Numbered from the stretch's first letter, positions 1 to 6,964 are shown. The stretch: DNA of 20,001 nucleotides from Phycisphaerae bacterium (GCA_021736565.1 JAIPFO010000018.1:1-20001); one strand, 5' to 3'. Made by a program: numbers and translations. Notes: generated by a model from the letters alone, not told the origin.

Positions 1-170
1 AAATCCGGATGATGCCGGTCCAATGCATCCACCAGCCGCACCGCATACCCCGCCCGCCGCAACATCCCCGCCAAATACAACAACCCCAAAGGCTTATTAT
101 AAAAATCATAAGCCGCAAAATCATAGATCGGCGGATTCACTAAAAGTATCGTCTTTCTCATACCCCCCAT
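1..170 (-). CDS. B12-binding radical SAM protein, N-terminal fragment cut by the window edge
   Basis: Reading the minus strand from an ATG at 170 (or a second ATG at 161) gives an open frame running off the left edge, 56 codons long. After the start it reads MRKTILLVNPPIYDFAAYDF, followed by YNKPLGLLYLAGMLRRAGY and VRLVDALDRHHPD. This is the typical opening of cobalamin-binding-domain radical SAM proteins: a first Rossmann strand ending in NPP, then PLGLLYLAG, then a second strand ending in VxLxD. The B12-binding domain comes first in these enzymes and the CxxxCxxC radical SAM core would lie outside the window, so the reaction cannot be told. The start at 170 has a G-rich run (GGGGG) about 11-12 bases upstream. 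For the ATG at 161 the G-run is too close to act as a ribosome binding site, although MRKTILL is the more usual N-terminus. It is divergent from the next gene. Confidence 0.72.
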   Translation of the reverse strand, partial: MGGMRKTILLVNPPIYDFAAYDFYNKPLGLLYLAGMLRRAGYAVRLVDALDRHHPD

Positions 171-214
171 ACTACAAACAATCCCCCACCCCACGCAATA
201 ATAAATTTACTCCC

Positions 215-244
215 TTGACAGGATTACAAAATCCGTTATATATA
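215..244 (+). promoter_or_regulatory. Predicted sigma-70-type promoter
   Basis: A perfect -35 box TTGACA (215-220) is followed by a TATATATA stretch at 237-244 that offers -10 boxes with 16- or 18-base spacers. It points to the small membrane protein at 333, leaving a leader of about 80 bases. Prediction from consensus only. Confidence 0.5.
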
Positions 245-332
245 GGTTTAATATTGATGTTTTACAATTAATAGCATTGCCGTAAAAATCTGTAAAGTTG
301 TCCATGCTGTTCGACGCTAAGGTTAAGATGAA

Positions 333-857
333 ATGAAATATAAAATAATCATATTAATGGTGTTAATTTTTGTCAGCCCTGCCAATGCCAAAAGATTAGC
401 GCCAAAAGATGTTGACCCTATTGTTACGGAACATAAAATATTCTCTGTACCACATTGGGGACTATCTAACAATCGAAAACAAAATGGGGGTTATATTGAA
501 GTACGGGATAAAGCGACAAATAATATATTGTGGGAATTAAAGATTTACGACATCAATTATGATGAAAATATTGAAACTGATATTCAAGATGTATTAATTA
601 TCGAAACATGGTTAGAAGGCAATCTGCTCCATGCCAAAGATGAAAAAGGTAATGTTCACATAATAGATATAAATACTAAAAGGCTCGTCACTGCGTACTT
701 TACTTATGGCATTCTAACCACGCAAAAAAATATTAAAACAGATGATATTCCTGAAAAAGATGCCATCACCAAAACAGATGTTATATTATTTGGCATCATA
801 TCAATATTGCTCTTAGTTTGTTATGTCCTCTTTAGAAAACATAAAGCCAATAAATGA
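333..857 (+). CDS. Hypothetical single-pass membrane protein with signal peptide
   Basis: A 174-residue protein of no family I recognise. The N-terminus is a clear signal peptide (KYKIIILMVLIFVSPANA, likely cut after ANA near residue 19). A polar, beta-rich middle of about 120 residues follows, containing repeated short hydrophobic strands such as GYIEVRDKATNNILWELKIY and NLLHAKDEKGNVHIIDI. The C-terminus is one membrane helix (VILFGIISILLLVCYVLF, about 149-166) closed by the basic tail RKHKANK. This predicts an outside domain anchored by a C-terminal helix with a short cytoplasmic tail. The ribosome binding site is weak (AAGG about 10 bases upstream). The gene is AT-rich compared with the right half of the window, like its AbiE-like neighbours, which suggests accessory origin. 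Function unknown. Confidence 0.7.
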   Translation: MKYKIIILMVLIFVSPANAKRLAPKDVDPIVTEHKIFSVPHWGLSNNRKQNGGYIEVRDKATNNILWELKIYDINYDENIETDIQDVLIIETWLEGNLLHAKDEKGNVHIIDINTKRLVTAYFTYGILTTQKNIKTDDIPEKDAITKTDVILFGIISILLLVCYVLFRKHKANK

Positions 858-905
858 AATAGTAAAGTAGCATAGGCTACTGTAAGGCTATAGCACACTT
901 AAAAA

Positions 906-928
906 GAAAAAAGGCTTGACCTTTTTTT
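906..928 (+). terminator. Possible rho-independent terminator
   Basis: AAAAAAGG (907-914) and CCTTTTTT (920-927) form a short stem with a five-base loop and run into a T-tract, about 50 bases after the stop of the 333-857 gene. The stem is mostly A-T, so it is a weak candidate. Confidence 0.35.
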
Positions 929-1042
929 CATATTAACAAGATATCTACAAGGGACAGTGACCATTAATAATCAGGCAATTGAATAGTATAATATCTTACA
1001 AGTAAAATCTTGCGAAAAATGGTCAAGATATTCTCTGCAATC

Positions 1043-1090
1043 TGCCCTGGGCCTGCGACCCGCTGATTGGGTTCCGGCACTTGCCGGTAT
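1043..1090 (+). repeat. GCGACCCGC / CCGGC-hairpin repeat, copy 1
   Basis: The segment contains CTGCGACCCGCTGATTGG followed by a perfect small hairpin CCGGCACTTGCCGG (6-bp stem, 2-base loop). It aligns over almost its whole length with 4653-4698. It is far more GC-rich than the surrounding sequence. About 100 bases upstream (942-961), TCTACAAGGGACAGTGAC matches TCTACGAGGAACAGTGAC at 4361-4378, so the two copies seem to share a longer composite layout. Confidence 0.6.
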
Positions 1091-1103
1091 AGGAATGTGT
1101 AAT

Positions 1104-1209
1104 CTTGATTCCCACATCAAAAGTCATTTTTCGACTTTAAAATCGCCCTTTAAAATGCGGAAAACAGGATTCAAATCCCGATCTATCGGAATATGACGCT
1201 GGGGTCAAT
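1104..1209 (+). repeat. Dispersed palindrome repeat, copy A
   Basis: It starts with TGATTCCCACATCAAAAGTC and continues through a CGACTTTAAAA stretch, GCGGAAAACAGGATTCAAA and a small hairpin CCGATctATCGG. It ends in TGACGCTGGGGTCA (1194-1207), the family palindrome with one changed base. It aligns closely with the copy at 19250-19343. Confidence 0.75.
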
Positions 1210-1321
1210 CGTAGATAATATAGGGAAGATAGATGGTTTTATTGTCTCGCCTCTGGCAAGATCAAGTCCAGCAAACGCTGACAACTGAATGATGATCACC
1301 GATTTTTGCCAGAATATGACT

Positions 1322-1384
1322 ATAGTAACATATATTTTGCATATTAACATATTATATGTTATAGTATAATTATAATGTTACTAT
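1322..1384 (+). promoter_or_regulatory. Promoter with symmetric operator for the AbiE-like operon
   Basis: A promoter reads TTGCAT (1337-1342), a 17-base spacer, then TATAGT (1360-1365). Four half-sites overlie it: TAACAT at 1326-1331 and 1345-1350, and its reverse complement ATGTTA at 1356-1361 and 1375-1380. The spacing is exactly 19 bases on both sides and the set is symmetric about position 1353. The outer pair extends to ten-base arms (ATAGTAACAT 1322-1331 / ATGTTACTAT 1375-1384). The inner pair lies between the -35 and -10 boxes, so a bound repressor would block polymerase. AbiEi antitoxins are known to repress their own operon through inverted repeats. That this site is bound by the downstream HTH protein is inference. 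Confidence 0.65.
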
Positions 1385-1401
1385 CTATGGAGTCATGATC
1401 A

Positions 1402-2397
1402 TTGAAAAAGCTGTTAAATCATTTTAGACAATACATTTACGACACATTAGGCGTTACAGTTTCGCCACCGGAACGCATGCGACCTGGAAGTTTACCATTT
1501 TTTCTCCATGACACATACATTTTTTATCGGACGGCCATGATGGGGTTGAATGTGGTCCTGATAATCCCTAAATCTTCCGGTGATATTTCACCGTCAGTGA
1601 TTCAGAAGCATAGTGCAATGACTGCTGAAACCTTGTCAGAAGAAGTGGTCCTGGTTTGCCCATCCATTTCTTCTTATGCCCGAAAACGGCTCATCGAACA
1701 CAAAGTGCAATTTGTCATTCCGGGCAATCAAATGTATCTGCCAAACTTGAAGATTGATATGAGAGAGCATTTTATTGCCATAAAGCCAAAAGCAGCGATT
1801 TTGAGTCCATCGGCCCAGGCGGTAATTCTATATAGCCTTTACAATCCATTGGCGATGCCTGCCACGCCGTCATATCTTGCTGAAAAACTTGGCTATTCCA
1901 AAATGACAATGACCAGGTCATTGGATGAGATTGAATCGGCCAACCTGGGAAAAATATCTCGTCAGGGACGGCAGCGAATCTTACAATTTGAAATGACACC
2001 ATTACAACTCTGGGAAAAAGCACTCCCCTGCCTGAAGTCACCGGTCACGAAAAATGTATGGCTTACTTCTTTGCCGAAAGACTTGGCCGTTATCCAGGCG
2101 GGTCAGTCGGCCCTGTCCCACTATTCCATGCTGGCACCACCTCATATAAATGAATATGCTATCGGTAAAGAAGACTGGAAAGCTTTTAAAAAGAATCACT
2201 CCGTTGAAGAACTGAAATATCCGGAAGATGCAGGAATAAAATTGGAAATATGGAGTTATCCGCCCAAATTGTTTGCTCAAGATGATATTACCGATAAACT
2301 TTCGGTTTATTTAAGCCTCAAAACAGTGAAAGACGAACGCGTTGAGTCCGCACTGGAAAGGATGATTAATAAAATGGAATGGCAGGGAATAGAATGA
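1402..2397 (+). CDS. AbiEi-like winged-helix regulator / putative antitoxin
   Basis: A 331-residue protein, first gene of a two-gene unit. Residues 1-125 form an alpha/beta domain (LPFFLHDTYIFYRTAMMG, VVLVCPSISSYARKRLIEH, VQFVIPGNQMYLPNLKIDMR). Residues about 137-197 are a winged helix-turn-helix, with TPSYLAEKLGYSKMTMTRSL as the helix-turn-helix and a basic wing (ISRQGRQRILQF). The C-terminus (about 230-331) has QSALSHYSMLAPP and KLSVYLSLKTVKDERVESAL, which I remember as conserved in MarR-annotated proteins paired with AbiEii-type nucleotidyltransferases. The start is TTG at 1402, supported by GGAG at 1389-1392 nine bases upstream; the ATG at 1395 is out of frame. Its likely roles are repression of its own promoter and neutralising the partner. 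It is larger than classical AbiEi. Family and role are inferred from fold-like motifs and context. Confidence 0.72.
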   Translation: MKKLLNHFRQYIYDTLGVTVSPPERMRPGSLPFFLHDTYIFYRTAMMGLNVVLIIPKSSGDISPSVIQKHSAMTAETLSEEVVLVCPSISSYARKRLIEHKVQFVIPGNQMYLPNLKIDMREHFIAIKPKAAILSPSAQAVILYSLYNPLAMPATPSYLAEKLGYSKMTMTRSLDEIESANLGKISRQGRQRILQFEMTPLQLWEKALPCLKSPVTKNVWLTSLPKDLAVIQAGQSALSHYSMLAPPHINEYAIGKEDWKAFKKNHSVEELKYPEDAGIKLEIWSYPPKLFAQDDITDKLSVYLSLKTVKDERVESALERMINKMEWQGIE

Positions 2398-3149
2398 TAA
2401 GAGGAATAGAATTATTCAGAGACCACTTTCAAAATTATGTCGATAAATATACTATTATTGGTGGTACCGCATGCGATATTTCCCTTAACAGAATGGGGCA
2501 GAAATTCAGGGCGACAAAAGATATTGATATTGTACTTCTTATTGAAGCGTTGGATGCGGAATTTTCAAAAGCATTCTGGGATTTCATCAGAATGGGCGGT
2601 TATAAAAATCAGAAAAAAGCAACGGGCAAAAAACTGTTTTATCGATTTGACAGGCCGGAAAACAAAATTTATCCCTACATGCTGGAATTGTTTTCAAGGA
2701 AACCAGATGTCGTAATAATTCCCTCCCATTGTCATCTGGTGCCAGTTTCCATAACCGAAGAAGCCTCAAGCCTGTCAGCTATTTTATTAAATGATGATTA
2801 TTACGGATTTATACAAAACGGAATAACGGTTGTCGATGGTCTTTCTATCGTGTCTGCTGAGTACTTGATTCCATTAAAAGTAAAGGCTTACCTTGAACTG
2901 ACAGAACTAAAAAAAGAAGGAAAACATATCGATAATAAAGATATCAAAAAACACAAAAACGATGTCTTTAGATTGTATCAGATTCTTTCTTTAGAAAATA
3001 GCATCTCTTTGCCGCCACAGGTGGCAGATGATATGAAGTTATTTCTCAATAATATATTAACTGAACCAATTGACTTAAATAATATTGGTCTGAAAAATAC
3101 ACGGTTAGATATAATCATTAACGATCTTGAAATAATTTTCAAATTGTAA
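2394..3149 (+). CDS. AbiEii-type nucleotidyltransferase, putative toxin of a type IV-like TA pair
   Basis: 251 residues from the ATG at 2394, which overlaps the upstream stop as ATGA and has AGGG (2383-2386) seven bases ahead. An in-frame ATG at 2379 would add five residues but has no ribosome binding site. The sequence shows the polymerase-beta-like nucleotidyltransferase pattern: IIGGTACDISL (GG at 23-24), then RATKDIDIVLL (acidic pair D43, D45), then a third acid in YMLELFS (E98). The C-terminal half has a lysine-rich helix pair, LIPLKVKAYLELTELKKEG and KDIKKHKNDVFRL, as in AbiEii/DUF1814 proteins, where such residues hold the nucleotide. AbiEii toxins are proposed to transfer nucleotides onto RNA targets. 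Target and substrate here cannot be read from sequence. All catalytic positions look intact, so it should be active. Confidence 0.78.
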   Translation: MIRGIELFRDHFQNYVDKYTIIGGTACDISLNRMGQKFRATKDIDIVLLIEALDAEFSKAFWDFIRMGGYKNQKKATGKKLFYRFDRPENKIYPYMLELFSRKPDVVIIPSHCHLVPVSITEEASSLSAILLNDDYYGFIQNGITVVDGLSIVSAEYLIPLKVKAYLELTELKKEGKHIDNKDIKKHKNDVFRLYQILSLENSISLPPQVADDMKLFLNNILTEPIDLNNIGLKNTRLDIIINDLEIIFKL

Positions 3150-3235
3150 TACTTCTTTCAATACGGCCTCACCTGAATCCATAGAAAGATCTCAGCACCT
3201 TACGTAAATGACTCTAATTATTCCTGGGCTTAAAT

Positions 3236-4354
3236 ATGAAACGAAACCGAAACATACTCATAGTTCTTTTCCTGCTCGCTGTACCCTCTGTAGCGCAAGC
3301 CAATGTCGGCACCCCTTTGATATGGACGGGCATGTTTCATCTTTTCGTTGGTAATTTGATCATCGGTATCGTCGAAGGCGGCATACTTGCAAAAAAGTTT
3401 GGCCTTTCCAAACGGAAATGTACTACCTTGATGATTCTGGCCAACTACTTTTCGGCATGGCTCGGCAGTTTATTCATCGTCAATAGCATATCGCATGCGC
3501 TCCCGATGGACTTAAACAACATATGGCCTTTGTTATGGTTCATGGCTGCTGTTACCTATCTGGTCACGCTTGTCCTTGAATTTCCATTTGTCGCATTTGC
3601 CTTCCGCGGCGATAAAACCTGGTTTCGCAAGTCAATTCGGGGATCGCTGCTTATCCAGACGATTTCGTATGGTGTGCTGTTCGGGTGGTATTGGCTGGTA
3701 AGTGGTACATCGCTTATCACAAAAACAGATATCGTGCCACTTTCGTCAATGTCCCTTCCTGAAAAAGTTATGGTGTACTTTATCTCCGTTGATGATGGCG
3801 ACCTCTATGCCGGGTCCATGCAGGATACAAAATGGCAAAACACCTTTGACCTCAATTCCTCGAATAAAAACGACCGCCTTCTGGTCAAGCCATCATCCTA
3901 CGATCCAGGCTCATGGGACTTAATTGCCCGCCTGGAAGCAGACAAGTTTAGAGAACCGAAAATTATTACGGTGGAAGAACAATTTGCATTAATCACAGCA
4001 CCATCATGGCGAGGTACAAATCCTGATTCACCTCAATATAGAGGAACATGGTATAATTATGGTAAAGTACCCAAATTAGGCGATGCCGAATCCAGTCCAT
4101 GGGAGTTCCGGTCAGGTTTCTGGGGAATTGAAGGCCTTTATGGAGAAGAATCTAATTCGAATAAACAAGTCTCATTTTCCCTCGAAACCCCGTTTATTTC
4201 CTGGCCGGTCAGAAACGCAATTCACCTTCCAACCGACAAAATATTGCTCCAGCTTGGCAATGATCAGATTTGTATATATGACCCAGTCAAAAACCAGATC
4301 GCCCTGCTCACACATGGCCGAGGGGCAATTGCTGTAATCAAAAAGGAACCGTAA
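3236..4354 (+). CDS. Hypothetical multi-pass membrane protein with C-terminal soluble domain
   Basis: A 372-residue protein I cannot place in a named family. Residues 1-22 look like a signal peptide (ILIVLFLLAVPSVAQA, cut before N23). Four membrane helices follow, at about 29-50, 63-85, 96-122 and 135-156. The N-terminal helices carry GNLIIGIVEGGILAKKFGL and a conserved-looking ANYFSAWLGS. Residues 160-372 are polar and beta-rich. They begin with repeated strand-turn elements (VMVYFISVDDGDLYAGSM, DRLLVKPSSYDPGSWDLIAR) and end with ILLQLGNDQICIYDPVKNQ, resembling propeller blades. This suggests a sensor or assembly protein with a beta domain, but no catalytic motif is visible. No clear ribosome binding site precedes the ATG. 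It sits 86 bases after the AbiE-like toxin in the same direction and could be read through from it, but a shared role is not shown. Confidence 0.72.
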   Translation: MKRNRNILIVLFLLAVPSVAQANVGTPLIWTGMFHLFVGNLIIGIVEGGILAKKFGLSKRKCTTLMILANYFSAWLGSLFIVNSISHALPMDLNNIWPLLWFMAAVTYLVTLVLEFPFVAFAFRGDKTWFRKSIRGSLLIQTISYGVLFGWYWLVSGTSLITKTDIVPLSSMSLPEKVMVYFISVDDGDLYAGSMQDTKWQNTFDLNSSNKNDRLLVKPSSYDPGSWDLIARLEADKFREPKIITVEEQFALITAPSWRGTNPDSPQYRGTWYNYGKVPKLGDAESSPWEFRSGFWGIEGLYGEESNSNKQVSFSLETPFISWPVRNAIHLPTDKILLQLGNDQICIYDPVKNQIALLTHGRGAIAVIKKEP

Positions 4355-4459
4355 AGAATTTCTACGAGGAACAGTGACAGATCTTTAATATGACACACAC
4401 ACAGAGACCCTGTATTATTCTCCTCCTCGTGTAGGAGCACCCCTCGAAAAAACTTGCCA

Positions 4460-4636
4460 TTCCCCAGAGGGGAAAAGATACCTGGCCGGTGGTTTTAACC
4501 ACCGGGCATAATTGGCAAATATCCCAGTCCTGAAAGGACGTCGTAAAGGAGATGAACAGTATATTGGCCGCGGTATCAAATTGAATATGATAAAAAACAG
4601 TATACAATCATTTCATCCGTCGTTCTTTCAGGACTG
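4460..4636. repeat. MITE-like block of hairpins and imperfect terminal inverted repeats
   Basis: Three structures lie close together in non-coding DNA: a TTCCCC-aga-GGGGAA hairpin (4460-4474), a perfect 9-bp-stem hairpin CCGGTGGTTTTAACCACCGG (4486-4505), and an inverted repeat of 19-base arms matching at 17 positions (CAGTCCTGAAAGGACGTCG at 4525-4543 against the complement of 4618-4636). The GGTGGTT..AACCACC hairpin next to an AGTCCTGAAAGGAC motif is a layout I recall from small non-autonomous elements linked to IS200-like transposases. No transposase is present here. The element could equally be a structured RNA or terminator region. Confidence 0.5.
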
Positions 4637-4652
4637 ATTTTTTCATATATTA

Positions 4653-4698
4653 TGCCCCGGCGTCTGCGACCCGCGGATTGGTTCCGGCCCCTGCCGGG
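4653..4698 (+). repeat. GCGACCCGC / CCGGC-hairpin repeat, copy 2
   Basis: TGCCCCGGCGTCTGCGACCC, CGCGGATTGGTTCCGGC and a CCGGC..GCCGG hairpin repeat the segment at 1043-1090 with few differences. No reading frame runs through either copy in a convincing way. The rest of 4699-4990 shows nothing I can assign. Confidence 0.6.
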
Positions 4699-4992
4699 TT
4701 TATATCGATTTCTGAGAAGTTCGCAAAGACGGCCAAAATCACATGACTATTTTCATTTTTGGGAAAATACTAAAAACGCATCCATCGAAAACAGGAGGAC
4801 TTATCTTCCCATCAATGTCCCGTAAGTCACTACATAACAACTACTTAGAAAAATATCCACGCATTGAAAAATCAATGACCAGCCCATGCCCTGGCACGAT
4901 AGAAATCATGATTGATAAATATATTATTTCTGTTATAATATATGAACTGTCAAGGTTAAGGTTTAGTTTATAAGTGATTTTTAACATAGAGA

Positions 4993-5044
4993 GTGACCGC
5001 AATTGAAAATTCCCGTTAAGTCGGGATATGACGCTGGCGTCAAA
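4993..5044 (+). repeat. Dispersed palindrome repeat, copy F (right end)
   Basis: A small hairpin (CCCG ttaagt CGGG) leads directly into a perfect copy of the palindrome TGACGCTGGCGTCA (5029-5042). Copy A has the same arrangement, with a hairpin of different sequence before its palindrome. The left module is not recognisable here. The ATG inside the palindrome extends the open frame of the downstream gene. Confidence 0.6.
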
Positions 5045-5057
5045 TATGGGTGATGAA

Positions 5058-5621
5058 ATGAAAGTAAATTTAAATGGCCGTCCTGAAGATTTAATTCAAC
5101 GATGTGACATTTGCGAGTATTGTATTTTCGAAGATATTCTTTCAAAAGAACAAAGAAAGATCAAAGTTCTTGACCTGGAAATCCCTGAAAACCATCTAAA
5201 CAGAATAACAATTGAACAACTCTGCGGCATGCAGTATGATAAAGTCTGCCCGATGAAGTATGTCGCCATGAGAGCCTCTTGTGATGACCGGACAGCCATG
5301 CAAATGGGAGTGGTTAATATTTTCGTTTGGGATCTTGGAAAACAACAACACCAAAAAATTGATTTTAATCAGGCACTTGCAAATTGGACAAAGGACCAGG
5401 ACCTGGGCAGAGGGATAACGGAAAGTTACGCAAAAAGATATGAAGAAATATGGAACCGGGGCATTCGGCAAATTAAAAATAATAGCACCGTCAAAAAAAA
5501 GCAGATACTAACCGCCGACCATATCTATGAAATCGTTATCGCAAAACCACACACCTATGAACAAATGCTCACGCTTCTGGATACGTTGATCGCTGAGCAC
5601 AAAGAAAGAGATGCTTTTTAA
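5058..5621 (+). CDS. Hypothetical six-cysteine protein, possible metal or Fe-S binding
   Basis: 187 residues from ATG 5058, the start I prefer because GGGTGA lies four bases upstream and the protein then opens MKVNLNGRPEDL. Two in-frame ATGs (5028 and 5046) would add 10 or 4 residues, and the first of these lies inside the palindromic repeat and is probably accidental. The N-terminal third carries C16xxC19xxC22 (RCDICEYC) and then C56 (QLCGM), C64 (KVCPM) and C75 (RASCDD), enough ligands for a zinc site or iron-sulfur cluster. The rest is charged and helical (TESYAKRYEEIWNRGIRQ; YEQMLTLLDTLIAEHKERD). No export signal or membrane helix is seen, so it is probably cytoplasmic. I do not recognise the family, and there is no co-directional neighbour to suggest a role. 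Confidence 0.6.
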   Translation: MKVNLNGRPEDLIQRCDICEYCIFEDILSKEQRKIKVLDLEIPENHLNRITIEQLCGMQYDKVCPMKYVAMRASCDDRTAMQMGVVNIFVWDLGKQQHQKIDFNQALANWTKDQDLGRGITESYAKRYEEIWNRGIRQIKNNSTVKKKQILTADHIYEIVIAKPHTYEQMLTLLDTLIAEHKERDAF

Positions 5622-5712
5622 AACGCGGCAGATATCGCGGCTTCTCTGTTTGGCTTGTTAATCCTGAAACCCGACGGACAGGCCTTCAGAATTGAACCGC
5701 CATGCCGCGTTT
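5621..5712. repeat. Ten-base inverted repeat in a short intergenic region
   Basis: AAACGCGGCA (5621-5630) and TGCCGCGTTT (5703-5712) are exact inverted arms around 72 bases; the left arm covers the last base of the upstream stop codon. Just beyond the right arm lies CCAGCGTCA (5739-5747), a reversed half of the dispersed palindrome. The region separates convergent genes and may act in transcription termination, or be a decayed small element. Confidence 0.4.
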
Positions 5713-5766
5713 CAAAAAAAGGCTTGAACAAAGCGAATCCAGCGTCAGGGCAATGTCCATTTGCCA

Positions 5767-6606
5767 TCAGCGATATTCATGATGAAAGGCCCGGAGCATG
5801 AATCTCAGGTCTTCGCCTTCACCCTCGGCCGCATCCGGCTTCGCGCCTAGCTGCTGAGTTTCACCCATCCGGATCGTGCTTTCATCCATCCATTGCCGCG
5901 CTTCGGCGTGACCATCGGCAAAACCAATATTGGTCGACCGGCCATGCCAGATCGAAATAGGGTTCCACCATGTAAAACTACTGGGGGCACTTAGGATCCA
6001 GGACCCCCAATTCGACCCATTATTTTCTTCCTCTTCGACAAAGACCAGTCTCTCAGCCGCCCCTTTTATCTGGGCCGTTTTTTTGTATTGAAAACCGGCA
6101 ATCCATCCGCCATTCATCGCATCGGAAATCGCATAGCTGCGAAACGGACTCTGCTGCTGGGTGACCGTTTTGCCGGCATATTCCCGCCAGGTTTTATCCG
6201 CAGGGCAGTTATAAACATCGGGAGTTTCCAGGTATTTATACAACGCCCCCTGCTTGATCCCTTCTGCTTCACGGTCATAACTATCCATCCCGGCCCGATA
6301 GGCCGTATTCGTCGTAGTAATGGCCGGATGAACCCAGTCATGATCCTTAATCGGAAAACTGCCATGGCCAACCTGTCCGCCGACAAGTTGATCCTCATTG
6401 GCAGTGGCGTAGATCACCCAGGCTTGTGAAAGGCTCTTGATATTCATCAGGCAAGTCGCTTTGAGGGCGGATTGCTTGGCCTTATTAAGCGCCGGCATCA
6501 GAATCGCCACCAGCAAAGCAATAATTGAAATCACAACCAGCAGTTCGATCAAAGTGAAACCGCGATGGGGCCTACGCCATAATGTCGATACGTTTTTACG
6601 CTTCAT
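5767..6606 (-). CDS. Prepilin-like protein with H-X9-DG C-terminal signature
   Basis: 279 residues. After a short basic leader, the type IV prepilin / type II pseudopilin signature RGFTLIELLVVISIIALLVA starts at residue 15. The prepilin peptidase would cut after G16, methylating F17, with the conserved glutamate at +5 (E21). The helix continues to about residue 40 (ILMPALNKAKQSALKATC). The globular part ends in WHGRSTNIGFADGHAEARQW, where H221 is nine residues before D231-G232. This H-X9-DG element is the hallmark of the large planctomycete and lentisphaeral prepilin-like families. Their precise role is unknown; they are thought to be displayed at the cell surface through a type II-like machine. 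The start is supported by AAAGGA upstream on the minus strand. No assembly genes are nearby, as is usual for this family. Confidence 0.88.
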   Translation of the reverse strand: MKRKNVSTLWRRPHRGFTLIELLVVISIIALLVAILMPALNKAKQSALKATCLMNIKSLSQAWVIYATANEDQLVGGQVGHGSFPIKDHDWVHPAITTTNTAYRAGMDSYDREAEGIKQGALYKYLETPDVYNCPADKTWREYAGKTVTQQQSPFRSYAISDAMNGGWIAGFQYKKTAQIKGAAERLVFVEEEENNGSNWGSWILSAPSSFTWWNPISIWHGRSTNIGFADGHAEARQWMDESTIRMGETQQLGAKPDAAEGEGEDLRFMLRAFHHEYR

Positions 6607-6737
6607 GGTCTGTCGTCCTTTCGTTTAGATACTCGCATTATGCCATAAACACGATTCAAATGCCAGTACAAAAATACTTAGTGTGTTTTTTTGAACATTT
6701 GACAAGAAGTTAAAATTCTTCCGTCAAAGGTCCTTTT

Positions 6738-6826
6738 TGACACAACCATCATTTTTCGCCGCTAAAACCCACTTTTAAGACGCCAAAAAACAGGTTCCAA
6801 AAATACTTATGACGCTGGCGACATTA
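6738..6826 (+). repeat. Dispersed palindrome repeat, copy C
   Basis: It shares CTTTTAAGACGCCAAAAAAC, GGTTCCAAAAATACT and TTATGACGCTGGCGACA (palindrome 6810-6823, one change) with the copy at 19250-19343. It lies in the divergent gap between the prepilin-like gene and fapA. Confidence 0.75.
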
Positions 6827-6848
6827 TATGCCGATAAAATAAACACTG

Positions 6849-6938
6849 ATTCACGCGTTAAAAGCCATTTTGACGTGTAAAAATAATGTAGATTTAATAC
6901 TGGGATCAATACGCGACAATACTTTTGACACTGCCATC
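6849..6938 (+). repeat. Dispersed palindrome repeat, degenerate copy D in tandem with C
   Basis: The left module TGATTCACGCGTTAAAAGCC and the right end AATACTTTTGACACTGCCATC (6918-6938) match the family at most positions. It ends 26 bases before the fapA start, so it overlies the likely fapA promoter region. Confidence 0.55.
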
Positions 6939-6964
6939 GTTCATCCGATTTAAAAGGCCTGCCC

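Noticed and set aside
23..271. 82-codon plus-strand frame
   Set aside because: It is antisense to the radical SAM start, is proline- and threonine-rich low-complexity sequence, and has no ribosome binding site.
1043..1090. GCGACCCGC...GGTTCCGGC segment as part of a tRNA
   Set aside because: The GGTTC-like T-loop is suggestive, but no acceptor stem or anticodon arm can be folded around it, and the same segment recurs at 4653 as a repeat.
4362..4607. 81-codon minus-strand frame
   Set aside because: It runs through the hairpin block; its sequence is explained by the inverted repeats.
4743..4973. 76-codon plus-strand frame
   Set aside because: It begins between repeat segments, lacks a ribosome binding site and domain-like sequence, and its end is AT-rich intergenic DNA.
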